Assembly (NCBI GenBank): GCA_018067055.1
Contig: JAGPVK010000294.1
Location: 1-5,948 of the forward strand
Direction of reading: 5' to 3'
Source of the DNA: Sphingomonadales bacterium
GTDB lineage: Bacteria; Pseudomonadota; Alphaproteobacteria; Sphingomonadales; Sphingomonadaceae
DNA: 5,948 nucleotides
Shown here: positions 1-5,598 of the stretch, one piece after another
How the letters are laid out: each line of letters opens with the position of its first letter
Numbering within the stretch: position 1 is the stretch's first letter
Notes under the pieces: model-generated
Told to the model about the DNA's origin: nothing
Databases searched by the model: none
What the model saw: the letters and a program-made list of their open reading frames with translations, nothing else
Translations under genes and position numbers: made by a program

Positions 1-207
1 CTGCTGCACGGCCTGATCGAGGAAGAATTGTCGGTCAATGATCTGGTCGCGCGTGGATTTGACCGCGAAACGGTGGTACGGATCGAGCGGCTGCTCTACA
101 TCGCCGAATATAAGCGCCGACAGGCGCCACCGGGCGTCAAGCTGGGCACCAGAAATTTTGGCCGCGACCGGCGCTATCCGATCACCAACGCATTCAGGAC
201 CGTATGA
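1..207 (+). CDS. nadE: Glutamine-dependent NAD+ synthetase, C-terminal end (5' truncated by window)
   Basis: Frame 1 is open from the first base and gives 68 residues before TGA at 205-207. The segment has the conserved tail of the NAD+ synthetase (ATP pyrophosphatase) domain: the helix around LLYIAEYKRRQ, the PPGVK turn, and the ending FGRDRRYPITNAFR. In this family the C-terminal domain makes NAD+ from deamido-NAD+, ATP and ammonia, and in long forms an N-terminal nitrilase-type domain supplies ammonia from glutamine. Only the C-terminus is visible, so the glutaminase domain is inferred from similarity to the long alphaproteobacterial proteins. The stop codon overlaps the gltX start in an ATGA arrangement, suggesting one transcript with coupled translation. 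Identification rests on remembered family motifs and is fairly secure. Confidence 0.85.
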   Translation: MLHGLIEEELSVNDLVARGFDRETVVRIERLLYIAEYKRRQAPPGVKLGTRNFGRDRRYPITNAFRTV

Positions 208-1541
208 CCATAAAAACCCGCTTTGCTCCGTCTCCGACGGGTCACCTTCACGTCGGCAATATCCGCACCGCGCTGCACAACTGGATGTTCGCGAAGAAAC
301 AGGGCGGGCTATTCCTGCTTCGGCTCGACGACACCGACTCTGAACGGTCGAAAGAGGAATATGTCGACGCGATCCGGGCCGATCTGGCTTGGCTGGGATT
401 GGTGCCCGACGAAGAACAGAGGCAGTCGGCGCGCTTTGAACGCTATGAAGAGCAGCTGGAAAGACTGAAGGCGGCGGGCCGGGTCTATCCCGCCTATGAG
501 ACGGCGCAGGAACTGGATCTGAAGCGCAAGATTCAGCTGGGTCGGGGCAAGCCGCCAATCTATGATCGGGCGGCGCTGGACCTGACAGCAGAACAAATTT
601 CGGCGTTCGAAGCGGAGGGGCGCAAGCCGCACTGGCGCTTCCAGCTCGATCACGAAAAGCCGATCACCTGGACCGATCAGATCCGGGGTGAACAGCATTT
701 CGATCCGTCGTTGCTCTCCGACCCCGTGATCCGGCGCGAAGATGGCAGCTGGCTCTATATGCTGCCCTCGGCGATCGACGATATCGATATGAATATCACC
801 CATGTCGTCCGCGGCGAGGATCATGTTGCCAATACCGCTGTGCAGATTCAGATGTTCCACGCGCTTGGCGCGCAGCCGCCGGAATTTGCCCATGAAGCCT
901 TGCTCGTCGGCACCGAAGGCAAGCTTTCGAAACGGCTCGGTTCGCTGGGCGTCAGCAGCTTTCGCGAGAAGCATATCGAGCCGCAGGCGATTGTAGCATT
1001 GCTCGCCCGCATCGGGACCAGTGATCCGGTGGAACCGATTGTCGATGTCGAGCCGCTGATCGCGACGTTCGACTTTGCCCGCTTTGGTCGCGCTCCGGCT
1101 CGGTTTGACGATGAAGAACTGGCGCAACTGAATCAGAAGATCGTGCATCTTCTGGACTATGCGGATGTGAAAGCCCGTCTGCCTGATGCCATGGATTCGG
1201 AGGCCTGGGCGGTGATCCGGCCGAACCTGCATGATATGGGCGATGTCGACCAATGGTGGCAGGTGGTGACGGGACCGATTTCCCCGCCCGAATTTTCGGC
1301 AGAAGACCGGGAGTTTCTGTCGGTCGCGCATCACAAGCTGGAAGAATTGGAAGCATCTTCCGATCTCTGGAAAGATCTTACCGGAGCGCTCAAGGAGGCG
1401 ACGGGCCGCAAGGGGAAGCCTCTGTTCATGCCGTTGCGTCAAGCGTTGACCGGGCTGGATCATGGTCCGGATATGAACGCCTTGCTGCCCTTGATCGGCC
1501 GTGAAGTTGCGCTAGAAAGACTAGTTAATACAAGAGTTTAA
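204..1541 (+). CDS. gltX: Glutamyl-tRNA synthetase (short, cysteine-free second-type GluRS)
   Basis: This 445-residue class I aminoacyl-tRNA synthetase charges tRNA with glutamate in the cytoplasm. The HIGH-type signature is PSPTGHLHVGN at residues 9-19, the KMSKS-type loop is KLSKR at 240-244, and the conserved RGEDH segment lies between them. LLRLDDTD near residue 40 replaces the LRIEDTD of E. coli, with Asp instead of Glu at position 42. The protein contains no cysteine, so the zinc site found in E. coli GluRS is absent. It is shorter than the roughly 470-residue E. coli enzyme. Many alphaproteobacteria carry two GluRS genes and make Gln-tRNA by transamidation. This one may be the second paralogue, but its tRNA specificity cannot be read here. 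The ATG start overlaps the nadE stop by four bases, with AGGA at 196-199 as a closely spaced ribosome site. Confidence 0.95.
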   Translation: MTIKTRFAPSPTGHLHVGNIRTALHNWMFAKKQGGLFLLRLDDTDSERSKEEYVDAIRADLAWLGLVPDEEQRQSARFERYEEQLERLKAAGRVYPAYETAQELDLKRKIQLGRGKPPIYDRAALDLTAEQISAFEAEGRKPHWRFQLDHEKPITWTDQIRGEQHFDPSLLSDPVIRREDGSWLYMLPSAIDDIDMNITHVVRGEDHVANTAVQIQMFHALGAQPPEFAHEALLVGTEGKLSKRLGSLGVSSFREKHIEPQAIVALLARIGTSDPVEPIVDVEPLIATFDFARFGRAPARFDDEELAQLNQKIVHLLDYADVKARLPDAMDSEAWAVIRPNLHDMGDVDQWWQVVTGPISPPEFSAEDREFLSVAHHKLEELEASSDLWKDLTGALKEATGRKGKPLFMPLRQALTGLDHGPDMNALLPLIGREVALERLVNTRV

Positions 1542-1594
1542 CCTAATTTAAAGGCTGGTATCCCGTTAGTAGTATTCCCGTGTTTGCAATTTTA

Positions 1595-1613
1595 AATGTT
1601 ATAGTATAACATT
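1595..1613. promoter_or_regulatory. Zur-like operator (perfect 19-bp palindrome)
   Basis: AATGTTATAGTATAACATT is a perfect inverted repeat of two 9-bp arms around a central G. It equals the core of the Zur consensus described for gammaproteobacteria (AATGTTATA-N-TATAACATT) and resembles alphaproteobacterial Zur sites. Zur is the Fur-family repressor that binds DNA when zinc is plentiful. The site ends 79 bp before the tonB start and overlaps a candidate -10 element, as expected for a repressor operator. A one-base loop rules out a useful RNA hairpin. Zur binding is inferred, and another Fur-family protein is the main alternative. Confidence 0.7.
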
Positions 1614-1678
1614 ACAAATGGCGCTGGGGTGAGATAGTCAAACAGGCACGAAGCCGCTCCGCCGTTTTGAGGATGGTT

Positions 1679-1685
1679 GAGAGGA
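1679..1685 (+). promoter_or_regulatory. Ribosome binding site deciding the tonB start
   Basis: GAGAGGA lies 1 nt before the ATG at 1687 and 7 nt before the ATG at 1693. The 7-nt spacing is normal for initiation, so the second ATG is the better start and removes two residues (MN) from the longer reading. Confidence 0.6.
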
Positions 1686-1692
1686 TATGAAC

Positions 1693-2349
1693 ATGAGCTA
1701 TGTATCTGTTTACGAAAATAAAACACCACGTTCGAAAGGCCTGATACTCACCGGCGTCGTCCATGCGGCGATTATCGCTGCAGTGATAGCGATGCCCGCG
1801 ATCGTGGGGCCCGGGAAAAAATGGAACGGCCCGTTCATTGCCGATCATATACCGCTGCCGACGCCTCCCGAACCGGTGATCGAAGACATAAAGCCGGAAG
1901 TAAAAGCGGCTCCGCAAACGCGGCAAACCGCACCGGACCGGCCGATCATCAAATTGCCTCCTGCCCCGGCGGACGAATATACAGAGATCAGGCTTGGCAA
2001 CGGATCAGAGGGAACAGGCATTGAAGTTCCTATTGAACCAATCAGAATCGCACCCGAACCGGTGATCGTCGGCGCCCGGCTTAACGCACGCTATGCAGGA
2101 CAGTTCCAGCCCGATTATCCGGTCGGCCAATTGCGGCGCGAACAGGAAGGCGAGGTCAGTGTCCGGGTGCTGGTCGGGACCGATGGCCGGGTGAAACAGA
2201 TCGAACTGATCGATTCGCCGCACCGTGACTTCTGGTCGGCAACGCGCAAACAGGCGCTGAGCAAATGGCGTTTCACGCCAGCGACCAAGGACGGCAAGCC
2301 GTTTGAAAGCTGGATGACGCTGAAAGTCCGCTTTGAAATCAACAGCTGA
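1693..2349 (+). CDS. TonB-family energy transducer
   Basis: This 218-residue protein (220 if started at 1687) has classic TonB architecture. Numbered from the 1687 start, these parts are a short cytoplasmic end, one membrane segment at about 18-40, a proline-rich periplasmic linker at about 57-123 and a C-terminal TonB domain at about 131-219. Membrane residue H26, with T22 four residues before it, parallels the S16/H20 pair through which E. coli TonB works with ExbB-ExbD. The C-terminal domain shows the YP motif, the G-V-V-DG-V strands, and the ending RFTPATKDGKPFESW typical of the fold. TonB passes proton-motive energy to outer-membrane receptors for metals and other nutrients. No exbB, exbD or receptor gene is in the window. 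The Zur-like operator upstream suggests expression under zinc limitation. Sphingomonads usually carry several TonB paralogues, so no symbol is assigned. Confidence 0.9.
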   Translation: MSYVSVYENKTPRSKGLILTGVVHAAIIAAVIAMPAIVGPGKKWNGPFIADHIPLPTPPEPVIEDIKPEVKAAPQTRQTAPDRPIIKLPPAPADEYTEIRLGNGSEGTGIEVPIEPIRIAPEPVIVGARLNARYAGQFQPDYPVGQLRREQEGEVSVRVLVGTDGRVKQIELIDSPHRDFWSATRKQALSKWRFTPATKDGKPFESWMTLKVRFEINS

Positions 2350-2377
2350 CCAACGCTCTGGCTGGCCGGTCCGGTTT

Positions 2378-2400
2378 TTCCCGCGCCAATTTTGCGGGAA
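2378..2400. other. Stem-loop between tonB and the membrane-protein gene
   Basis: TTCCCGC (2378-2384) pairs perfectly with GCGGGAA (2394-2400) around a 9-nt loop. The T-run lies before the stem (2375-2379), not after it, so this is not a standard intrinsic terminator on either strand. It may stabilise the 3' end of tonB mRNA or cause partial termination. Confidence 0.4.
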
Positions 2401-2439
2401 GGGCTGGTCATCCGGGCGTGTCCGCACTATTTGGACGGC

Positions 2440-2853
2440 ATGGGAATGTTAAAAGATGCATCGGTAAGCGGCGGCTTTGGCGACCTGGTCGCCGTCTTTC
2501 GCCAGAGTGAACCCGGGGAGCGCCTGCTGCCGGCGGTCCTGGCGATTGCCTGCACGGCGTTCATTTTGTTACTATTCTGGCTCGATCCGAAGGTGAATAC
2601 ATACACTTATGTACCGCAGGAGGTCATTTATGTCGAAAACTGGACGACCGACCGCACCGATGAGGAAATTCTGCAGGACCGCTGGCAAATCCAGTGCCTG
2701 AAGGACGAACTGGAAACCAAGCGGCGCGAAGCGGTGAAATCACTGGGGCGGATGTCCGGCATGGATGTTGACCAAATCGAGCGCGAAGCAGAGGCAGCGC
2801 GTCTGGCGCGCGGCGAGGTAGAGGTAGAACGGCCTGCCGGTCTGCAATGCTGA
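2440..2853 (+). CDS. Small single-pass membrane protein of unknown function
   Basis: I do not recognise a named family. From the ATG at 2440 the product is 137 residues; ATG 2446 gives 135, and a TTG at 2392 sits inside a stem-loop and is unlikely. A soluble start of about 28 residues is followed by one hydrophobic segment at about 29-48 (PAVLAIACTAFILLLFW). The remaining part is polar: a VPQEVIYVENW stretch, then DRTDEEI, then a charged helix rich in Glu, Lys and Arg (about residues 80-125) that could form a coiled coil. Arg and Glu lie just before the hydrophobic segment, so topology is not clear. The gene follows tonB by 90 bp and overlaps ribD by seven bases, so it is probably translated from the ribD mRNA. 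No strong ribosome site precedes either ATG. It probably has relatives in other sphingomonads, but I cannot confirm this. Confidence 0.7.
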   Translation: MGMLKDASVSGGFGDLVAVFRQSEPGERLLPAVLAIACTAFILLLFWLDPKVNTYTYVPQEVIYVENWTTDRTDEEILQDRWQIQCLKDELETKRREAVKSLGRMSGMDVDQIEREAEAARLARGEVEVERPAGLQC

Positions 2854-3827
2854 ATTTCGCTGGCGATGCGCAATATATGGCGATGGCGCTGGCGCTCTCG
2901 CAGCGGGGCCGGGGACAGACTGGCGCCAATCCCAATGTCGGTTGTGTGATCGTCAAGCAAGGCGTCATTGTCGGCCGCGGCTGGACCCAGCCGGGCGGAC
3001 GTCCGCATGCCGAGGAAATGGCGCTGGCTCAGGCGGGCGCCGCCGCCAGGGGCGCTGACATTTACGTCACGATGGAGCCCTGTGCCCATGAAAGCACACG
3101 CGGCCCGACGTGCAGCATATCGATCATCGAAGCAAAACCCAAAAGAGTGATTGTCGCGACGCTCGATGCCGACGAACGCACAAGGCGCAGAGGTATTGAC
3201 CGGCTGGGCGATGCGGGCATAACTGTGTCGGTCGGCATCCGCGAAGTGGAAGCGCGCCGGGCGATGGCCGGTTTTCTTTGCCGGGTTGAAAATAGCCGCC
3301 CCTTTGTCACGCTGAAACTGGCGATGTCGCTGGATGGCTGCATCGCCATGGCCGATGGGTCAAGTCAGTGGATAACCGGCGACCAGGCGCGGGCGCATGC
3401 TCATCTCGAGCGAGCACGAAACGATGCTATATTGGTGGGCGCAGGCACGGCCAGGACTGACCGGCCAGGGCTTGATGTGCGGCTCGACGGACTGGCTGAC
3501 CGATCGCCGCAGCCGGTGGTGCTGGGAACCGACAAGGATATGCCGGAGCATTGGCTGCAAATTGACGAACCCACCGCGATTGCCGATCTTGCCGATATCA
3601 ACTGGTTGCTGGTGGAGGGCGGCGCAAAAACCGCGGCCTCATTCCTGCAAGCCGGCCTGGTGGACCGGCTTTTGCTCTATCGCGCGCCGATCATCATCGG
3701 TGGTGGCCTGCCTGCCATTGCCGACATCGGACTGGAAAAGCTCGGTGAGGCGCACGGTCAGTGGCGGCGTACCGACCGCCGCGAACTGGGGCAGGATATG
3801 CTTGAGATATATGACCGCGCCGCCTAG
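2847..3827 (+). CDS. ribD: Bifunctional riboflavin biosynthesis deaminase/reductase RibD
   Basis: RibD carries out two consecutive steps of riboflavin synthesis: deamination of the pyrimidine made from GTP, then NADPH-dependent reduction of the ribosyl side chain. The 326-residue product has an N-terminal zinc deaminase domain, with H54-A-E56 as the catalytic HAE motif and C79 and C89 as the other zinc ligands. The reductase domain starts near FVTLKLAMSLDG and includes the GAGTARTD and LLVEGGAKT segments of the nucleotide-binding fold. The zinc loop PCAHESTRGPTC has one more residue between the cysteines than E. coli PCSHHGRTPPC, a variation I recall from sphingomonads. At 326 residues it is shorter than E. 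coli RibD (367). Its ATG lies inside the end of the preceding gene (7-bp overlap) without a strong ribosome site, suggesting translational coupling. ribE follows 33 bp later. Confidence 0.95.
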   Translation: MLNFAGDAQYMAMALALSQRGRGQTGANPNVGCVIVKQGVIVGRGWTQPGGRPHAEEMALAQAGAAARGADIYVTMEPCAHESTRGPTCSISIIEAKPKRVIVATLDADERTRRRGIDRLGDAGITVSVGIREVEARRAMAGFLCRVENSRPFVTLKLAMSLDGCIAMADGSSQWITGDQARAHAHLERARNDAILVGAGTARTDRPGLDVRLDGLADRSPQPVVLGTDKDMPEHWLQIDEPTAIADLADINWLLVEGGAKTAASFLQAGLVDRLLLYRAPIIIGGGLPAIADIGLEKLGEAHGQWRRTDRRELGQDMLEIYDRAA

Positions 3828-3860
3828 GCTCCGCTTCGTTTACAGCAAATAGGATCGCCC

Positions 3861-4469
3861 ATGTTCACAGGCATTGTTTCAGATATCGGCACGATAGAAT
3901 CGCTCGATCAGCGTGGTGACCTGCGCGTCAAAATCAAATGCGGCTATGACATGAGCAGCGTCGATATGGGCGCCTCGATTGCCTGTTCGGGGATCTGCCT
4001 GACGGTGGTCGACAAGGGCGATGACTGGTTTGCAGTCGACGTTTCGGGAGAAACGCTTTCCTGCACCGCCACCGGCCAGTTCACCACCGGACGACGGATC
4101 AATCTGGAACGGGCGCTGAAGGTTGGGGACGAGCTCGGCGGGCATATCGTCACCGGCCATGTCGACGGCGTCGGCGAAGTTGTCTCGAGCATCTCCGCCG
4201 GTGATTCGCGGGAGGTGGTCATCCGGGTTTCCAGAGATTTGGCGCCTTATATCGCGGCCAAGGGGTCGATCACCGTCGACGGCGTGTCGCTGACGGTCAA
4301 TGCCGTGTCCGACGAGGATGCGGTGACCCAGTTCACGCTCAATATCATCCCCCATACCGCGCAGGTGACCACGCTCGGCGAATTGCAGTCCGGTCGGGTC
4401 GTCAATCTCGAGATTGATATTTTGGCACGCTATCTGGCGCGGATGGAACAGGCCCGGTCGCTGGTCTGA
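3861..4469 (+). CDS. ribE: Riboflavin synthase (alpha chain)
   Basis: This enzyme converts two molecules of 6,7-dimethyl-8-ribityllumazine into riboflavin plus a pyrimidinedione that is recycled, the last step of the pathway. It is cytoplasmic and normally a homotrimer. The 202-residue protein has the invariant start MFTGIV and two tandem lumazine-binding barrels. The first contains GASIACSGICLTVV and the second KGSITVDGVSLTVNAV, the internal repeat typical of the family, with GGHIVTGHVDGVG at the junction. Length is normal. AGGA at 3851-3854 is a well-placed ribosome site six bases before the ATG. The gene is called ribC in E. coli. It lies in the ribD transcript, but ribBA and ribH, often next in such clusters, are not here; the next gene is convergent. 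No FMN riboswitch is seen upstream of either rib gene. Confidence 0.95.
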   Translation: MFTGIVSDIGTIESLDQRGDLRVKIKCGYDMSSVDMGASIACSGICLTVVDKGDDWFAVDVSGETLSCTATGQFTTGRRINLERALKVGDELGGHIVTGHVDGVGEVVSSISAGDSREVVIRVSRDLAPYIAAKGSITVDGVSLTVNAVSDEDAVTQFTLNIIPHTAQVTTLGELQSGRVVNLEIDILARYLARMEQARSLV

Positions 4470-4495
4470 TTTGAATATCGATCGATGGTCAGCGG

Positions 4496-4511
4496 CTGAT
4501 CACCCGATCAG
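4496..4511. terminator. Short stem-loop between convergent ribE and eipA (weak terminator candidate)
   Basis: CTGATC (4496-4501) and GATCAG (4506-4511) form a perfect 6-bp stem with a four-base ACCC loop. It lies in the 38-bp convergent gap and covers the eipA stop codon (4508-4510). The stem is only half GC and has no T-run on either side, so strong intrinsic termination is doubtful. Confidence 0.3.
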
Positions 4512-5287
4512 AATGGCAGCCATTTCTGCTTCTTGCTGAATTTCATATAGCCGACATTGGCACCGAGCCGCAGACCCGCTCCGAGCCTTACCGGGATCAG
4601 GACCTTGTCGCCGCTGCGCAGATAGCTGACCTGGAATCCGCCGATGAAATAGGCAGCGCCCTCGCCGGCCGGGAAGCGCTGAAACAATTCTTCCGTGTCG
4701 TAGAGATTGTAGACCAGCACAAATGTGTTTGCTGCATTGCCGCCGACATCAAAGCCGATTGACGGCCCGGTCCAGTAGACCGGACGTTCGCCTTCGATCT
4801 TGTGATAGAGCTTACCGGAACCATAGCGCAATCCGACAATGAAGGCCCCGCTGGCCTCGCGTCCGGCGATATAGGCATTCGGCCGGCCCTGTTTCTTGAG
4901 AATATCCTCGATCACTTCGGCCAGACCTTTTGCCCCTTTGCCGAATACGCCTTCTGCCGCACCGATCAGATCATCGTCCTGAAAGGTATCGCCATTATCG
5001 GCTGGCACGCTGCTCGCGTCGCTGACCGCCTGGGACGAGTCCGCTGCCGAGCCGGACGGCGCGACAATATCCGCATTGATATCGCTATCAATCGCCGTGT
5101 CGTCGACCGTCGTCGAGCTACCGGAATCGAAATTCCCGTCATAGTCGGGTGCGGCCAGATCGGCATCGATCACGTCATTCGGATCGACATTCTGGACCTG
5201 GGCAAAGGCGGGTGACAGGGCTGGAGCAGTGGCAAGGGCCAAAACAGCCAATGTTCCCAAAAATTTCTTCATGCATAACGGTAACAT
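4508..5287 (-). CDS. eipA: EipA-like (DUF1134) exported envelope-integrity protein
   Basis: The C-terminal part (about 112-259) matches the DUF1134/EipA family of alphaproteobacteria: PNAYIAGREASGAFIVGLRYG, then VYWTGPSIGFD, and the ending LRLGANVGYMKF...WLPF. In Brucella, EipA is a periplasmic, small beta-barrel-like protein needed for resistance to envelope stress. The first 29 residues form a signal peptide: lysines at 7-8, a hydrophobic core at 9-24, and a likely cleavage after AFA (A29|Q30). No lipobox is present. Residues 31-116 are an Asp-, Ser- and Ala-rich linker with no basic residue, making the protein longer than Brucella EipA. The ATG at 5287 is preceded by AAGGAG (plus-strand 5295-5300) at seven bases. 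An internal start at Met6 would give a more usual signal peptide but lacks that spacing. The gene is convergent with ribE. Confidence 0.88.
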   Translation of the reverse strand: MLPLCMKKFLGTLAVLALATAPALSPAFAQVQNVDPNDVIDADLAAPDYDGNFDSGSSTTVDDTAIDSDINADIVAPSGSAADSSQAVSDASSVPADNGDTFQDDDLIGAAEGVFGKGAKGLAEVIEDILKKQGRPNAYIAGREASGAFIVGLRYGSGKLYHKIEGERPVYWTGPSIGFDVGGNAANTFVLVYNLYDTEELFQRFPAGEGAAYFIGGFQVSYLRSGDKVLIPVRLGAGLRLGANVGYMKFSKKQKWLPF

Positions 5288-5294
5288 GGGTTAA

Positions 5295-5300
5295 CTCCTT
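5295..5300 (-). promoter_or_regulatory. Ribosome binding site of eipA
   Basis: On the minus strand AAGGAG precedes the ATG at 5287 by seven bases, the ideal distance. This supports the longer start (MLPLCMKK) over the internal Met6. Confidence 0.65.
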
Positions 5301-5457
5301 ACCATTACCAGCCAGTCACGGCTGTCGGCTGTTGGACATGACCGTGCAATGAACGGACGATGAAATGAGTCGATTCTGCGGCAGTGCGAGTCCCGCGGCC
5401 TGCTTCGGGCATATTCTGGATATCTTCATCGGGAATCAAAACGGTCCATTTTTCCCG
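5301..5457. other. Intergenic region upstream of eipA and tRNA-Ser
   Basis: I see no credible gene here. It must hold the minus-strand eipA promoter, but I could not place convincing -35 and -10 boxes, and no CtrA site of the TTAA-N7-TTAA type is present. Two weak inverted repeats occur: CAGCC/GGCTG (5309-5313 and 5320-5324), which would lie in the eipA leader, and CGGGAA/TTCCCG (5430-5435 and 5452-5457) with a 16-nt loop, ending just before the tRNA -35 box. Confidence 0.4.
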
Positions 5458-5486
5458 TTGCAGCCAGCGCTATCCATGGTTATAGC
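5458..5486 (+). promoter_or_regulatory. Promoter of tRNA-Ser
   Basis: TTGCAG (5458-5463) and TATAGC (5481-5486) form a sigma70-type promoter with an exact 17-bp spacer. The -10 box ends 22 bp before the tRNA. An inverted repeat, GCGCTAT (5467-5473) and ATAGCGC (5482-5488), overlaps the spacer and -10 box. Confidence 0.6.
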
Positions 5487-5508
5487 GCGATCTCTAGCCA
5501 AGCTGCGT

Positions 5509-5598
5509 GGACACGTGGGTGAGCGGCTGAAACCACCTCCTTGCTAAGGAGACAAGCCTTTACGGGCTTCGAGGGTTCGAATCCCTCCGTGTCCTCCA
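5509..5598 (+). tRNA. tRNA-Ser (anticodon GCU)
   Basis: The full class II cloverleaf can be folded by eye. The acceptor stem is GGACACG/CGTGTCC (5509-5515 and 5588-5594), all seven pairs intact, and the D stem is GGT/ACC. The anticodon loop TTGCTAA carries GCT at 5543-5545, which reads AGC and AGU serine codons. The long variable arm typical of tRNA-Ser is AAGCC/GGCTT (5554-5558 and 5565-5569) with a TTTACG loop. The T arm is GAGGG-TTCGAAT-CCCTC (5571-5587). CCA is encoded at 5596-5598. Two oddities are visible: the discriminator base is T (5595) where serine tRNAs usually have G, and the bottom pair of the anticodon stem is a C-A mismatch (5536 and 5552). It has a good promoter upstream, so it is probably functional. 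Confidence 0.95.

Larger units (their letters stand above)
1542..1692 (+). promoter_or_regulatory. AT-rich regulatory gap between gltX and tonB
   Basis: This gap holds the probable tonB promoter. TTGCAA (1584-1589) and TATAAC (1605-1610) could be -35 and -10 elements with a 15-bp spacer, shorter than ideal. The candidate -10 lies inside the palindrome at 1595-1613, where a bound repressor would block RNA polymerase. An imperfect direct repeat, GTATCCCGT (1558-1566) and GTATTCCCGT (1572-1581), lies just upstream. No stem followed by a T-run is visible, so gltX has no obvious intrinsic terminator here. The promoter assignment is by eye. Confidence 0.45.

Noticed and set aside
309..1463. Long open frame of 384 codons on the minus strand across gltX
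   Set aside because: It lies entirely inside a well-supported synthetase gene and its translation is Arg- and Gln-rich with no recognisable domain. Long antisense frames are common in GC-rich genes with biased codon use.
3828..3860. FMN riboswitch near the riboflavin genes
   Set aside because: The ribD-ribE gap is only 33 bp, and the sequence before ribD is coding. No conserved FMN aptamer sequence is visible.
4477..4486. Palindrome ATCGATCGAT after ribE
   Set aside because: It is a short self-complementary stretch with no loop, no T-run and no nearby promoter, so chance is the simplest explanation.
4802..5215. Plus-strand open frame of 137 codons opposite eipA
   Set aside because: eipA has a signal peptide, a ribosome site and a family match, while this frame has none and is best seen as its shadow.
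5291..5305. Possible CtrA site near the eipA start, prompted by CtrA control of eipA in Brucella
   Set aside because: TTAA is present at 5291-5294, but no second TTAA follows after seven bases. Another pair, at 5749-5752 and 5763-5766, is spaced by ten bases.
5365..5547. Plus-strand open frame of 60 codons upstream of and into the tRNA
   Set aside because: It runs into the tRNA-Ser gene through its anticodon loop and covers the tRNA promoter. It has no ribosome site and no familiar motif.
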